In this document: one piece after another, positions 26,749 to 26,984 of the stretch | Numbering within the stretch: position 1 is the stretch's first letter | Layout: every line of letters starts with the position of its first letter | NCBI GenBank assembly: GCA_045807325.1 | Contig: JBJMHP010000200.1 | Span: forward strand, 1 to 26,984 | DNA from: CALGFH01 sp045807325 | Lineage (GTDB): Bacteria; Actinomycetota; CALGFH01 | DNA: 26,984 nt | Direction: 5' to 3' | Made by a program: the position numbers and the translations under genes | The notes under the pieces: generated by a model | Told to the model about the DNA's origin: nothing | What the model saw: the letters and a program-made list of their open reading frames with translations, nothing else | The model's database searches: none

Positions 26749-26984
26749 ATGGAGCGAATGTCGCCGGGTCGGCGCCGGCGCCTGGTCAGGAGCGTCCTGC
26801 TCCTCGTCCTCGTCCTGGTGTTGGTGGCGGGCGGGGTCTGGCTCCGCGACCGGCGCGAGGCCGCCCCGCCACCCGCCCCGGTGCCCGCGGCGGGGCGGCC
26901 GGCCGCGCGGGGCGCCGCCGGGGGCGCCCCCCGGGCCGAGCGGCCGCCCGAGCCGCCGACCTGGCGCCTGCGGGTCACCCCCCA
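26749..26984 (+). CDS. N-terminus of a membrane-anchored or secreted protein, cut by the window edge
   Basis: The frame is open from ATG 26749 (or ATG 26758, in frame) to the window end, about 78 residues. A basic start (MERMSPGRRRRLVRS) is followed by a strong Leu/Val helix (VLLLVLVLVLVAGGVWL, about 16-32). A Pro/Ala/Arg/Gly-rich linker then leads to WRLRVTP. It reads as a signal anchor with an extracytoplasmic linker. No domain is reached, so no family can be given. Confidence 0.6.
   Translation, partial: MERMSPGRRRRLVRSVLLLVLVLVLVAGGVWLRDRREAAPPPAPVPAAGRPAARGAAGGAPRAERPPEPPTWRLRVTP

Overview
The window is very GC-rich, tightly packed bacterial DNA with almost all codons ending in G or C. 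An HspR-type heat-shock operon, an RbpA-like protein, and two candidate leaderless genes with a TANNNT box just upstream of an ATG all point to Actinomycetota. The shortened RbpA-like protein and the gene orders suggest a deep or poorly characterised lineage, but the sequence alone does not settle which. I saw no tRNA, rRNA, CRISPR array, insertion sequence, transposase or phage gene. No stretch longer than about 140 bases lacks a gene.

Layout. (1) 1-123: 3' end of a gene, possibly DUF192. (2) 166-7625, plus strand: a chaperone operon dnaK-hsp20-grpE-dnaJ-hspR-clpB behind one promoter that overlaps an HspR (HAIR-like) operator. A perfect 14-bp hairpin lies between hsp20 and grpE. (3) 7671-9801: a small membrane protein gene (+), then a minus-strand group of mscL, an RbpA-like gene and a geranylgeranyl-reductase-family flavoprotein gene. 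(4) 9877-12181, plus strand: a thioredoxin-like lipoprotein, an AadA-like nucleotidyltransferase and an EamA transporter, in overlapping reading frames. (5) 12254-18206, plus strand: a purine biosynthesis cluster purA-purD-(grpB-like)-purE-purB-purC. (6) 18203-20930, minus strand: an acyl-CoA ligase gene followed by an overlapping SAM methyltransferase gene. (7) 20992-22394, plus strand: a histidine phosphatase and rpiA. (8) 22240-26611, minus strand: FGGY kinase, a tiny acidic protein, fabF, a small membrane protein and an UPF0020-type RNA methyltransferase. (9) 26749-end: start of a membrane-anchored protein.

How the genes work together. The first block encodes a holdase (Hsp20), a disaggregase (ClpB) and a refolding machine (DnaK/GrpE/DnaJ), together with their own repressor. 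The purine block covers PurD, PurE, PurC, PurB and PurA but has no purK, purF, purL, purM, purN or purH here. RpiA supplies ribose 5-phosphate for PRPP and so links loosely to that pathway.

Most genes are ordinary housekeeping genes. I did not find a convincing new multi-gene system. The points most worth a second look are: a methyltransferase whose homologous N-terminus has only an ACG codon behind a strong Shine-Dalgarno; an RbpA-like protein lacking the sigma-interaction domain; the three-half-site HspR operator; the intra-operon hairpin; MscL with a four-cysteine tail; and PurE with Ala in place of a usually conserved His.
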